In this document: positions 1 to 6,977 of the stretch, in pieces
Layout of the letters: each line of letters opens with the position of its first letter
Numbering within the stretch: position 1 is the stretch's first letter
Assembly: GCA_040878005.1 (NCBI GenBank)
Contig: JBBDMW010000026.1
Span: 1-25,241 of the forward strand
Direction: 5' to 3'
Source of the DNA: JBBDMW01 sp040878005
GTDB lineage: Bacteria > Chloroflexota > Dehalococcoidia > Lucifugimonadales > Lucifugimonadaceae
Length of the DNA stretch: 25,241 bases
Position numbers and translations under genes: made by a program
Notes under the pieces: generated by a model
The model's database searches: none
What the model was told of the DNA's origin: nothing
The model's input: only the letters and a program-made list of their open reading frames with translations

Positions 1-2
1 TG

Positions 3-1034
3 GCTGACTCTGTCTACATTAAAGACAGGCAGGGACGCTACACCTGGATCAACCCCGCGGGCGCGAGGTTCCTCGGCAGGCCCGCAGGGGAGGTCATCGG
101 CAGACGCACCGGTGAGCTCTTTTCCCGAAGGTCCGCCAGGGGGATAGAAGCAGAAGACAAACACATACTCGAAACTGGCGAGACTGTGACGCGCACTGCT
201 GTGGCCACGGCCACGGGAGTCAGGCGCCCCTACCTGACAACAAAGGGTCCGGTACGCAACGGGCAGGGCGTCATCATCGGCGTGTTCGGTGTCTCACGCG
301 AGATCACGGGCAGCGGGCTGGCCCGGCAACTCGCCATGGCCGTCCCGGTAGATGCGCGGAACGAGGCGGCGAGGAAGGCGGTGCTTGAGGAGCGGAGCCG
401 CATCGCACGTGAGATTCACGACACGCTGACACAGGACCTGGCCGGGATCATCTGGTATCTGAGCGCCATGGACAGGGTCCTGGATGAGGGCAGGGCCAGC
501 GTGGCCGAGGTCCTGGGCGAGGTGCGTACGATGGCCGTCAACTCCCTCAAAGATGTGCGGCGTGCTGTCATGGACCTCCAGCCCGCCGCGCTTGAGGGCG
601 CCTCACTGCAGGATGCAGTCCGTGCCGAGACAGAGGCGCTGGAGAAGCGGGGCATAAGCGCCGTCTTCACAGTCACCGGCAGCCCCCGTCTGCTGGAGCA
701 GCGCGTGGAGGCCACGGTCCTGCGGGTATGCCAGGAGGCCCTATCGAACGTGGTGAAGCACGCTGAGCCGACAGAGGTCAATGTGACGCTCGGGTTCGAT
801 GATGACGCCATACATCTGTGTGTACAGGACAACGGGAATGGATTTGACCTGGAGTCGTGCCTGCCTCAGGCGGGTGATCTTGGAGGCTTCGGCCTGGCCG
901 GCATGAGGGAGCGTGCGCGCCTCGCGATGGGAAGGCTTGATGTGGTCAGCAGGCCTGGTGCCGGAACGACCGTCTGCCTGGTAGTTCCGGCCGGAAAGAT
1001 GAACCAGGGCGACACAGAATCCTGCAACCCATGA
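3..1034 (+). CDS. PAS sensor histidine kinase, NarL/HisKA_3 type (5' partial)
   Basis: The reading frame is open from the first bases of the window, so the true start lies upstream. The first ~85 codons are the second half of a PAS domain (VYIKDRQGRYTWINPAG, then a later GVIIGVFGVSREIT strand). The HisKA_3 dimerisation/phosphoacceptor helix follows, with IAREIHDTLTQDLAGI; the His codon is at 417-419. The HATPase domain shows the N box (CQEALSNVVKHAE), the G1 motif (VQDNGNGFD) and the G2 motif (GGFGLAGMRERA). The family autophosphorylates this His and passes phosphate to a NarL/FixJ-type response regulator. No such regulator is adjacent downstream, so the partner may be upstream of the window. 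No membrane segment is visible in the part present, so it may be cytosolic. It converges on the next gene with a 60-bp gap. Confidence 0.93.
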   Translation, partial: ADSVYIKDRQGRYTWINPAGARFLGRPAGEVIGRRTGELFSRRSARGIEAEDKHILETGETVTRTAVATATGVRRPYLTTKGPVRNGQGVIIGVFGVSREITGSGLARQLAMAVPVDARNEAARKAVLEERSRIAREIHDTLTQDLAGIIWYLSAMDRVLDEGRASVAEVLGEVRTMAVNSLKDVRRAVMDLQPAALEGASLQDAVRAETEALEKRGISAVFTVTGSPRLLEQRVEATVLRVCQEALSNVVKHAEPTEVNVTLGFDDDAIHLCVQDNGNGFDLESCLPQAGDLGGFGLAGMRERARLAMGRLDVVSRPGAGTTVCLVVPAGKMNQGDTESCNP

Positions 1035-1094
1035 CCGGGCGCCTGGAAGCAGGGAGGGAATGATCTCCTGCGCGGGCGCATGAAACCAGCCGAA

Positions 1095-1694
1095 TCATTC
1101 GTCGAAGCGCCGGAGCGGCCGCTGCGCTTCCACCAGGAATCTCTGCGACACGCCTATCACACCGGCGACAGAAGACACCTTTTCAGGATCACCAGGCATC
1201 CAGCGGATCTGGCTTCCTGCCGTTTCCAGGATCCACCGTATGCCGGCAAGTCCCTGTCGCACCTCATCCAGCTCCTGTTTCAATGACTCAAGCCTGCTGT
1301 CCCTCTCTTCCTGCAGTACCCAGCGGAGTCTGGTGACCATGCCGCCGTGGCCGCAGACCGGCACCACGGTCATGTCGACCGGGACCGGCCGCCGTTGATG
1401 GGACTGAAGGAGGAGTGTCCAGGACGCTGCCTCTCCGCTCCTGCGCACGCGCCTGATGAAGTGGCGGCAACGCGACCGGTGCTGCGGCGGGACCAGGCTG
1501 CTGACCGGCCTGCCCAGGAGCCTCTGCTGGTCAGTGTTCAGCAGCCTGAGGGCTGCCATGTCAGCCTCCCTGATCCTGCCTGCAGGATCCGTTACGAGCG
1601 AGGCGGCCGACCTGAACCCGTACGGGGAGCGTTGATGGCCGGATTCTTCGGACTCCCCAGGCTGCGGGCTCACTGGTTCATGTGGCCTGTCCAT
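1095..1694 (-). CDS. PAS-domain protein with degenerate HisKA_3-like C-terminal helix
   Basis: A 199-aa protein. The start at 1694 is chosen because GGAGG (1699-1703 on the complement) sits five bases before the ATG; the frame is open farther upstream but with no ribosome site. Residues ~30-130 form a PAS fold (SLVTDPAGRIREADMAALRLL, then LLGRPVSSLVPPQHR). Residues 139-159 read KQELDEVRQGLAGIRW and align with the dimerisation helix of the convergent kinase (REIHDTLTQDLAGIIW), sharing D, Q, LAGI and W. The phosphoacceptor His is a Leu here (residue 142), and no ATPase domain follows. It cannot be a kinase by itself. It could be a sensor that pairs with, or competes in, a kinase dimer (inference). 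Alternatively it is a decayed kinase kept as a PAS protein. Confidence 0.72.
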   Translation of the reverse strand: MDRPHEPVSPQPGESEESGHQRSPYGFRSAASLVTDPAGRIREADMAALRLLNTDQQRLLGRPVSSLVPPQHRSRCRHFIRRVRRSGEAASWTLLLQSHQRRPVPVDMTVVPVCGHGGMVTRLRWVLQEERDSRLESLKQELDEVRQGLAGIRWILETAGSQIRWMPGDPEKVSSVAGVIGVSQRFLVEAQRPLRRFDE

Positions 1695-2113
1695 GTGATC
1701 CTCCGTGCATCCCTTGGCCTCTTGGAGGCGAGGGTGAAACCGCCGGCGGTTCCTGACAACTCGGTACCGCGTGCGGCGAAGAGTGTGGTCCTTGGGATGC
1801 ATGGCGCATCTCACCTACGGGCCGTTTTGGTTCAATTCATCTGGTTCTGTCTCACCAAATCTGCACTGCCGGCTATCCTCAACGCGTCGCGAACACGTCG
1901 CGGAATGACGACCTTTCCGTGACATGGTGCTGTCAAGAGACTGATGGTTACATCGGGGGCGTTCAACCATATGAACACCAGTCATTTCGAATCGGCTACG
2001 GATAAGAACGGCTGCGCGGCCCGCCTGACACTGTGGTGGCCGCCTCGCCCTTACGCTGACCATTCCGCCCGCCATCAGGGCAGGCGCAACACCAGACCCC
2101 ACCTCTGATCCTT
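1695..2113. other. Non-coding stretch between PAS protein and thermonuclease remnant
   Basis: No ORF here has a plausible ribosome site or protein-like composition. The 5' part holds the leader and presumably the promoter of the leftward PAS gene. No clear -10/-35 pair could be picked by eye. Confidence 0.5.
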
Positions 2114-2163
2114 GCTGTCAGAGCCTGACAGCATCGTGGGAATCCTGTCTTCTCACGATGCTG
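2114..2163 (+). repeat. Two overlapping, mutually exclusive hairpins
   Basis: GCTGTCAG (2114-2121) pairs perfectly with CTGACAGC (2125-2132) across a 3-base loop. CAGCATCGTG (2129-2138) pairs perfectly with CACGATGCTG (2154-2163) across 15 bases. The two structures share bases 2129-2132, so they cannot fully form together. They lie just upstream of the ATG at 2187 of the decayed nuclease. This could be an attenuator-like leader or the end of a small mobile sequence; nothing decides between the two. Confidence 0.55.
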
Positions 2164-2186
2164 CGCGTTGCGCGTATCGTCGCTGG

Positions 2187-2540
2187 ATGCACCGTCTCGT
2201 CTCATTCGCCCTGCTGGCACTGGCAGCGCCCTTGGCCGGACGTGCAGTCGCTCAACCGATGCCTATAGCGCCCGTCGTCACTGCACACAGACTCCCGACC
2301 CCACCAAGCTGCTGCGGCCCCCGCGCAGGCAGGCTGCCAGCCGCCGTAGTGCGCGTGGTGGACGATGAAACCTCCGTCGTGCAGATAAACCGGGGCCGGG
2401 ACACTGTCAGGTACATCGGCATGGACATACATGGGACGGTGTACCCCTCGCGACTGATTGAATAGTTCGGGTGCGAGGCCAGCGCCAGAACAAAGATCTG
2501 GTAGAAGGCAAGTCTGTTGTGCCTGCTAACTTGCCAGACA
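2187..2540 (+). pseudogene. Secreted thermonuclease (SNase-like) pseudogene
   Basis: The ATG at 2187 opens a signal peptide (MHRLVSFALLALAAPLAGRAVAQ), a Pro-rich linker, and then VVRVVDDETSVVQINRGRD followed by TVRYIGMDIHGTVYP. That is the SNase N-terminal beta-barrel pattern (family: VVDGDTxxV ... VRLIGIDTPETVHP). Arg of VRYIG and the first Asp of the MDIHGT motif remain, but the catalytic Glu of the DTPET motif is Gly. A TAG at 2463-2465 falls where the family has an aromatic residue (RLIE-stop-FGCEASAR). A one-base frame change near 2492 then restores KDLVEGKSVV, another SNase motif. The homology ends soon after, so the C-terminal half with its second catalytic Arg is lost. Once it would have been an exported Ca-dependent nuclease; now it is non-functional. 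Confidence 0.72.
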
Positions 2541-2542
2541 GT

Positions 2543-3028
2543 TCAGTGCCCGCCGTCGCAGTCGTAGAGCCGTCCATCGAACATGTAGACGCACTCAGAC
2601 GTGTCATGGGTGCGCTCGCACTCACCGTTGGTACATGGCACCAGCCCATGGCGTGTTTCAGGGTCGCGCCTGAGCACCCCGGCAAGCCGCCTCTTGAGCG
2701 CGTTCATTTCGTCCAGGTCCATGATCAGTACATCTTTTCCGTCACGCACAGTCATGCGGCACCCGAGCCTCTCCAGTTTCCTGATTACCTGGACGAACTC
2801 CTTCATGTCGCTCCGCTGTTCAGAGGCGTCGTGCATCGTCTCATCTTCCGCGGTCTCTGCATGAACTGGCGCTGAGCCGGCCACCTCGTGTTTCTCAGAC
2901 TGCTCGCGCAGGTGGTCTGCAACGCCCCGCATCAGTTCAATCTGCTCGATTGTCTTTTCCAGCCTGGCCTGTCCCTCGACCGTTGCCTTCTCTTCTGGTT
3001 CCCCCACTTCCGCACATCCTTCCGTCAT
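2543..3028 (-). CDS. Hypothetical protein with Cys-rich C-terminus
   Basis: I do not recognise a family. From the ATG at 3028 the product is 161 aa; a TTG at 3079 in the same frame is the alternative start, and neither has a good ribosome site. The N-terminal half is acidic and helical (Glu/Ala/Gln-rich). The middle has a compact alpha/beta-looking segment (KEFVQVIRKLERLGCRMTV, then GKDVLIMDLDEMNALKRRL). The last ~30 residues hold four Cys and several His (PCTNGEC, TSEC, YDCDGGH), compatible with a small metal site or disulphides. It runs tail to tail with the thermonuclease remnant, whose end it touches. Codon composition is coding-like, and the Cys-rich tail argues against chance. Confidence 0.55.
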   Translation of the reverse strand: MTEGCAEVGEPEEKATVEGQARLEKTIEQIELMRGVADHLREQSEKHEVAGSAPVHAETAEDETMHDASEQRSDMKEFVQVIRKLERLGCRMTVRDGKDVLIMDLDEMNALKRRLAGVLRRDPETRHGLVPCTNGECERTHDTSECVYMFDGRLYDCDGGH

Positions 3029-3405
3029 GTGGTTCAAGTCCGGCGGAACGTAGTGGTCTTTCGCTGCCAGTCGCAACAATAACCGGCGCAGTTTCGGGAG
3101 ACTTTGAGCCGTTGGGAGCCATGATCCTCTGCGTTGGCAGTGTATAGCCGCTTGGATATGTGTTGCCGTACGGACGCCCGATTACAATGCAGGTCCTGTG
3201 TGGATTCAGATCATAAGTAACTTCGGAGTACCTCCTGGACCGGATCGCCGTTTTGGTAGCAGAGGGCGTAAAGGCAGAGATCGCCAAGCATGAGTGGATC
3301 TCCCGCGCTCGCCTATATCAGCTAATCGCCGTCGCAAAAGAGCGTGACGTTATTCAGTAATGAAGTAGCAAAAGTGCATATGAGCGCCCGTGGCACCTCT
3401 ATACA
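3029..3405. other. Region with a coding-looking fragment but no complete gene
   Basis: A 116-codon leftward frame overlaps here but has poor composition and overlaps the Cys-rich gene. On the plus strand, 3217-3360 is open from one stop to the next and reads like protein (EYLLDRIAVLVAEGVKAEIA, then ARLYQLIAVAKERDVIQ) but has no ATG or GTG start. It may be the 3' remnant of a helical, possibly DNA-binding protein. Confidence 0.35.
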
Positions 3406-3447
3406 GTGAGTTCGCTTCGAACACAGAACAAGGGAGTCCCGGCTGCC

Positions 3448-3549
3448 ATGGTCCTGGCCATTCTTCTGGTGGTTACCCTTGCAGGAGGTTGGTCAGCCAT
3501 GGGGGAAGCGGTCACCATGGAGCAGCGACCACTGTTCTCATCGCCGTAG
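3448..3549 (+). CDS. Possible 33-aa single-span membrane peptide
   Basis: The ATG at 3448 follows AGGGAG (3431-3436). The product starts MVLAILLVVTLAGGWSAMG, a hydrophobic run able to cross the membrane or act as a signal, and ends after a short polar tail. A GTG at 3406 in frame would give 47 aa. There is no family support; chance occurrence is quite possible. Confidence 0.25.
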   Translation: MVLAILLVVTLAGGWSAMGEAVTMEQRPLFSSP

Positions 3550-3734
3550 CGTCCCGCAGATCCTGACTCCCCCGCCAGCATCGATCAAGCGAACGGAACC
3601 GCACGAGCGCGGCTCCTGGTCCCGTGGCTCTGCTTCTGTGGACTTAGAGGTCATGCGCCGTGACCCTTCCGGCGCAGCCCGCGCAGATACCGTCAGTTAC
3701 GCTCCAGCAACACACTGCGAGAGATAACTGATCG

Positions 3735-4061
3735 ATGACTGCCAACCAGCCTTTCCACGCGGGCCGCGCACTGGCGCGCCTCAGACACATGCGCAACTGG
3801 AGCCAGGAAGACCTTGCCAGGCGGCTTCACAGGGCAAGGCAGCGGGTAAGCCAGCTTGAACAGTCGGAGACGTTCAACCAGACGGCTGACGTGCTGATGC
3901 TCGCCGAGGTATTCAACGTTCCTCCCGGCTACTTCATGGGACCGCGGGCGCTGGGCAGCCCGATTGACGATGAACTATTGGACCTGCTGTCGCGTCGCAC
4001 AGAGGATGAGATAGCGATGGTGAAAGGGTGGCTGCGGCTGCTCGATGACGCCACCCCTTAG
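3735..4061 (+). CDS. XRE-family transcriptional regulator
   Basis: A 108-aa protein with an N-terminal Cro/CI-type helix-turn-helix at about residues 10-65 (ALARLRHMRNWSQEDLARRL, then RQRVSQLEQSE, then LAEVFNVPPGYF). The C-terminal ~35 residues are acidic and helical (DDELLDLLSRRTEDEIAMV) and probably dimerise. The family binds palindromic operators as dimers. It stands alone: the next gene is on the other strand 170 bp away. The start is the first ATG after a stop at 3727-3729, and no strong Shine-Dalgarno precedes it. Target and signal cannot be read from the sequence. Confidence 0.85.
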   Translation: MTANQPFHAGRALARLRHMRNWSQEDLARRLHRARQRVSQLEQSETFNQTADVLMLAEVFNVPPGYFMGPRALGSPIDDELLDLLSRRTEDEIAMVKGWLRLLDDATP

Positions 4062-4227
4062 GCCGCTGGGCTCGACTCACCGACTCTGGTACATCCGGGG
4101 GTCTTTCGTGTATTCGAGTGGGATCAGCGGCAACTGACACCTTCCGGTGCAACCAATTTGGCAAGCAGGTTCAGTGACACCGAGTGTGATGCGGTCACAA
4201 TGACGGTCCGCGGTTCATGACATCCGA

Positions 4228-4404
4228 TCAGGTTGTGTTCCCGTTGAAGTCTATGGTCCCGGTCAGCAGCAGTATGACGAAGATTAGGAGAATGAGTGCG
4301 AGCAGTCCGCCGGGGAAGTATCCCCAGCCGCGGCTGTAGGGGTACACCGGTAGGGCGCCCACCAGCAAGATAATCAACAGTATTATCAGGATCAACGTGA
4401 GCAT
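4228..4404 (-). CDS. DUF3309-type small membrane protein, copy 1
   Basis: A 58-aa protein: a hydrophobic helix (MLTLILIILLIILLVGALPV), the family signature PYSRGWGYFPGG, a second hydrophobic helix (LLALILLIFVILLLTG) and a short tail. The length and signature match the DUF3309 family, small inner-membrane proteins of unknown function often found among stress genes. GGAGGG lies four bases before the ATG. A near-identical copy (about eleven base differences by eye; residue changes L4V, V43I, F52L) begins at 25069 on the opposite strand, and the leader just before the start (GACGCACGGAGGGC) is conserved too. It is divergent from the 75-aa gene at 4592. Confidence 0.85.
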   Translation of the reverse strand: MLTLILIILLIILLVGALPVYPYSRGWGYFPGGLLALILLIFVILLLTGTIDFNGNTT

Positions 4405-4591
4405 TTCGCCCTCCGTGCGTCACGAACAGGTGGATGGGGCGCTGTTTAACCTTGCCTTCCTGGCCGCTCTGCAGTCGCCACCTGCGGGACTGAACCTCCC
4501 ATTACACGTATGGATTACGGTAAGGAACCCGTTCCGCGGAGCCGGTAGCAGGATGGGGTGAAGGCTCTGAATGATTGCTGAAGGGATCGAC

Positions 4592-4819
4592 ATGGCAATA
4601 GTCATCTTTTGGAAACAGAGGATCGGCGACAGGTGGGTGGTCATCCGACGGCATGAGAGTCCTGAAAACGCGACCATGAACGAATCTGTCGAAGGCGAGT
4701 TCAACAGCGATCAGGAAACAGAGGCCGACGCCCTGCTCCAGGAACTGACCAGAGAAAACCGGATGACGGAGGCGAAAGGAAGCGTGCCACCGGCCCAGGA
4801 TGAACCGGAGAGTTCCTGA
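4592..4819 (+). CDS. Small hypothetical protein
   Basis: A 75-aa product; no family recognised. The start at 4592 is preferred over the ATG at 4571 because GAAGGGA lies five bases upstream of it. The N-terminus looks like a beta hairpin (MAIVIFWKQRIGDRWVVIRR). The rest is acidic and polar with a short helix (EADALLQELTREN) and a disordered-looking Pro/Glu/Ser tail. It is divergent from DUF3309 copy 1 across a 187-bp gap that must hold both promoters. Confidence 0.5.
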   Translation: MAIVIFWKQRIGDRWVVIRRHESPENATMNESVEGEFNSDQETEADALLQELTRENRMTEAKGSVPPAQDEPESS

Positions 4820-4849
4820 TGGCCATTCAGATCAGGTTGATCATGCCCG

Positions 4850-4975
4850 TCAATCCACCACGAAGTTGCCGGTAAAGTCCTGATGGATGTAGGCCCAGTC
4901 ATATCCCACACCAAGTTCAGTGTCGCTCACCGCAGCCCAGAGCAAGTCTAGCCCGAATACCGGCCGCAACTGCAC
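4850..4975 (-). CDS. Overlooked 41-aa ORF overlapping the end of an XRE gene
   Basis: A GTG at 4975 opens 41 codons ending at TGA 4850-4852. GGAG sits seven bases before the GTG, inside the 3' end of the upstream regulator gene, which this ORF overlaps by 28 bases in another frame. The product (QLRPVFGLDLLWAAVSDTEL, then GVGYDWAYIHQDFTGNFVVD) has the composition of a folded protein, with aromatic and acidic residues and few Arg/Pro shadows. It may be a translationally coupled partner of the regulator, or the regulator's old C-terminus displaced by a frameshift. I recognise no family. Confidence 0.5.
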   Translation of the reverse strand: MQLRPVFGLDLLWAAVSDTELGVGYDWAYIHQDFTGNFVVD

Positions 4976-5310
4976 GACTGCTCCACCGGGTCAGGAGCCG
5001 GTGGATAGCCTGCCGCAGCAAGGACCGCATCCACGTCCTTCTCATTGAAGTTCTTCGTGTAGCGGACCAGAGTCCGGCCCAACTGAATGAGCACCTCACG
5101 GCCAGGGTTACGGCTCTCGCCAGACTCCAGACGGGTCAGATACCTGCTGTCAACACGTGCCCTTTCTGCCAGGCCGTATGCCGTCAATCCAGCTCTTTCC
5201 CGCATGCTTTTGATCAACGCAATCGCATCGACCGGTTTCTGTTGCCCCATCCGTGACTGGCGTATTTGAACCTGCTGTCGGTTGACCGATGGTCGCTTTT
5301 TTCCGAACAT
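4948..5310 (-). CDS. XRE-family transcriptional regulator
   Basis: 120 aa from the ATG at 5310, which follows a TGGAGGTTGAGG ribosome site; an in-frame TTG at 5328 is less likely. The helix-turn-helix lies at about residues 30-65 (LIKSMRERAGLTAYGLAERA, DSRYLTRLESGES), followed by a helical extension (DVDAVLAAAGYPP) typical of Cro/CI-like regulators. The last residues (EQSCSCGRYSG) are Cys-rich and unlike the family, and the 41-aa ORF overlaps this tail. The basic N-terminal ~25 residues are not part of the domain. The leftward 85-aa gene ends 43 bp upstream, so the two may share a transcript. Confidence 0.83.
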   Translation of the reverse strand: MFGKKRPSVNRQQVQIRQSRMGQQKPVDAIALIKSMRERAGLTAYGLAERARVDSRYLTRLESGESRNPGREVLIQLGRTLVRYTKNFNEKDVDAVLAAAGYPPAPDPVEQSCSCGRYSG

Positions 5311-5353
5311 TTGCCTCAACCTCCACAAAACTCAACATGTCGACGTCGATCCG

Positions 5354-5611
5354 TCAACTTCGGCGCTTCTGCCTTGCCCGCTTTGCCGCGCTCCTGGCAG
5401 CCAGCCTGGTGAAGTAGAGCTTCTTGATACGCTTGACTTTGCGGGCGAGTCCATCACCGGCCAGCGTTGGATCGATTTCTAGTGCCTCCCGCACAAACCG
5501 GGCATCGAGGCCGGCCCTTGCACGCTTGGCTATGGCGTCTGAATCGCCGTAGGCATGAAGCGCAAGTCCCCCGATGCGTGCCGCTATTTTTCTGGAGTGT
5601 GGTGTGATCAT
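5354..5611 (-). CDS. Small basic protein of an uncharacterised family
   Basis: 85 aa from the ATG at 5611; the frame continues upstream but the longer form lacks protein-like composition. The sequence (AARIGGLALHAYGDSDAIAK, then RARAGLDARFVREALEID, then KKLYFTRLAARSAAKRARQK) resembles a short Arg/Lys-rich protein I recall from Chloroflexota and Actinobacteria with a conserved RxGGLAxxA start and a YFxRLAxxSAxARR end. Its function is unknown; the basic C-terminus suggests nucleic-acid contact (inference). It is divergent from the 320-aa gene, with the 11-bp repeat cluster between them. Confidence 0.65.
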   Translation of the reverse strand: MITPHSRKIAARIGGLALHAYGDSDAIAKRARAGLDARFVREALEIDPTLAGDGLARKVKRIKKLYFTRLAARSAAKRARQKRRS

Positions 5612-5679
5612 GATGGAATCGGCTGTGCGCCTGATTCCTTTTGTAGCGAAGGGGAGCCGCTGGTACAGAAATTCCGTCT

Positions 5680-5722
5680 CCAGATTTGTTCCAGAAATGT
5701 GCCAGATCTGCCCCAGATCTGG
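5680..5722. promoter_or_regulatory. Four tandem 11-bp direct repeats (candidate operator)
   Basis: Units start exactly 11 bases apart at 5680, 5691, 5702 and 5713: CCAGATTTGTT, CCAGAAATGTG, CCAGATCTGCC, CCAGATCTGG. All share CCAGA; the last two carry the palindrome CAGATCTG. The 11-base phase places each unit on about the same face of the helix. They lie in the 154-bp gap between divergent genes, 44 bp before the ATG at 5766. Four phased repeats there suggest cooperative binding by a regulator, possibly the HTH protein encoded at 5766. Confidence 0.7.
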
Positions 5723-5765
5723 TGGCCTGTACGGTCTGGGAACCCGTTGACGAAGGGAGGGTTCG

Positions 5766-6728
5766 ATGCCCGATGAACGGACAGGCAGAGCAGCGTTTGG
5801 CCTCTTCAGACGTTTCATGTCTCCGGCTGATGTGGCCGCAAAGCTGAAGCTGTCCCGCACCGCTGCCGACAGGTATCGCCGCGCTTTGAGTCTCATTGAT
5901 CAGGGAGCCGACAACGAGAAGATAGCGAAGGCAACGGGATGGACAACTAGGACCGCAGCCGCACTCAGGCACTGGGCCAACAGCACCGCGAGCGGGCTTG
6001 ATGGGAACCAGCAACCATCCGCAGCAAGCGCAGCAGGCGATAGAAATCAGGAAAAGCATCTCGACAACCTTTTGAGTCTGGCGAAAGGGATCGAGCAATC
6101 CAAGCTTGTGCCTTCGCCAGGTGCGCTCTCAGGCATCGAGTCGTCCAGGTGGCCCGATGACTGGAGCGGCCATCTGCATGAAGAGCCACGCCTGCAATTC
6201 GAGGCTGATGACCTCTTCCCGTTCCTGATGAGTCACATGGCAGGCCGCGGTGCTCCGGAACGGCTTGCAGAACTCAAGCAGGGGTTGATTGGCTACCGGG
6301 ACACTGTGGTCAGGCTTGCGGCAGCAGCCGAGCGCGTACTTCAGTCCGACAAGCCCGCTGTGCTGGAGGCGTCCCTCCTAAGAGCGCCGGGGCTACGGCT
6401 TGCACTCGTAGACCTTGGAGTCGACCTCGCAGTTGATCCGCAGACTAAGTCTCCGTCGACAGCATTCCGGCAGGAGCCGGACGGGTGGGTCGAGATCCAG
6501 ATAGCTGCCTGGAGCCTTAGAGCAACGACTGTCGAAGAGGTTGAAGCTCTTCTTGCGATGTTTCCTCGCTTCCTTGAAAAGGTGGCTGGGGCGAGAGAGT
6601 GCCGGGATGCCATCAGGGCGCGTCAGCGGGTTGAGACGGGAAGCCAGGCGCTTCTCAGCTTGTTCAGACCCATGGACAGAGTCCGCAAGAATGTCACATC
6701 GGGCCGGTGCGAATTCTGCCTGGGTTGA
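5766..6728 (+). CDS. Helix-turn-helix hypothetical protein
   Basis: 320 aa; I do not recognise a family for the whole protein. GGAGGG ends five bases before the ATG. Residues ~15-75 hold two HTH-like segments (FMSPADVAAKLKLSRTAADR and NEKIAKATGWTTRTAAALRH), followed by a Ser/Ala-rich linker at 75-95. The remainder is mainly helical, with a mixed domain at ~215-250 (FRQEPDGWVEIQIAAWSLR) and a final CEFC pair. This suggests a DNA-binding protein with a C-terminal sensing or oligomerisation domain (inference). The tandem repeats directly upstream make autoregulation plausible. Confidence 0.72.
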   Translation: MPDERTGRAAFGLFRRFMSPADVAAKLKLSRTAADRYRRALSLIDQGADNEKIAKATGWTTRTAAALRHWANSTASGLDGNQQPSAASAAGDRNQEKHLDNLLSLAKGIEQSKLVPSPGALSGIESSRWPDDWSGHLHEEPRLQFEADDLFPFLMSHMAGRGAPERLAELKQGLIGYRDTVVRLAAAAERVLQSDKPAVLEASLLRAPGLRLALVDLGVDLAVDPQTKSPSTAFRQEPDGWVEIQIAAWSLRATTVEEVEALLAMFPRFLEKVAGARECRDAIRARQRVETGSQALLSLFRPMDRVRKNVTSGRCEFCLG

Positions 6729-6977
6729 TTCGCGGCCACACCAGCCGAACTTGCAACAGGTTCACCAGAGCTTAAGTCCTGTGCAGCACGATGTGAGTGA
6801 CCGCTATCCTGCAGATAGCTCTCCAGCGCGAACGTGCGCCCGCGCATTATGCGTGCGTGGTCAGCACTCGTTTGCAGCCTGTCCAGAGCGGACCGGTGGG
6901 GAAACCGCCGGCAGACCACCTCCAAACCGTGTCCAGTCCTTGTGCAGTCAGAGCAGTTGAAGAACGGAGGGTGCCGC
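6729..6977. other. Stretch with no convincing gene
   Basis: Several overlapping frames are open but none has both a ribosome site and protein-like composition. No terminator, RNA gene or repeat stood out. Confidence 0.4.

Noticed and set aside
1347..1922. 191-codon plus-strand frame opposite the PAS gene
   Set aside because: Composition is shadow-like and the minus strand encodes a recognisable PAS domain with a good ribosome site.
2937..3287. 116-codon minus-strand frame
   Set aside because: Overlaps the Cys-rich gene, has no ribosome site and no protein-like core; kept only as part of an unexplained region.
3479..3727. 82-codon plus-strand frame before the XRE gene
   Set aside because: Ser/Arg/Pro-rich and without a plausible fold or start signal.
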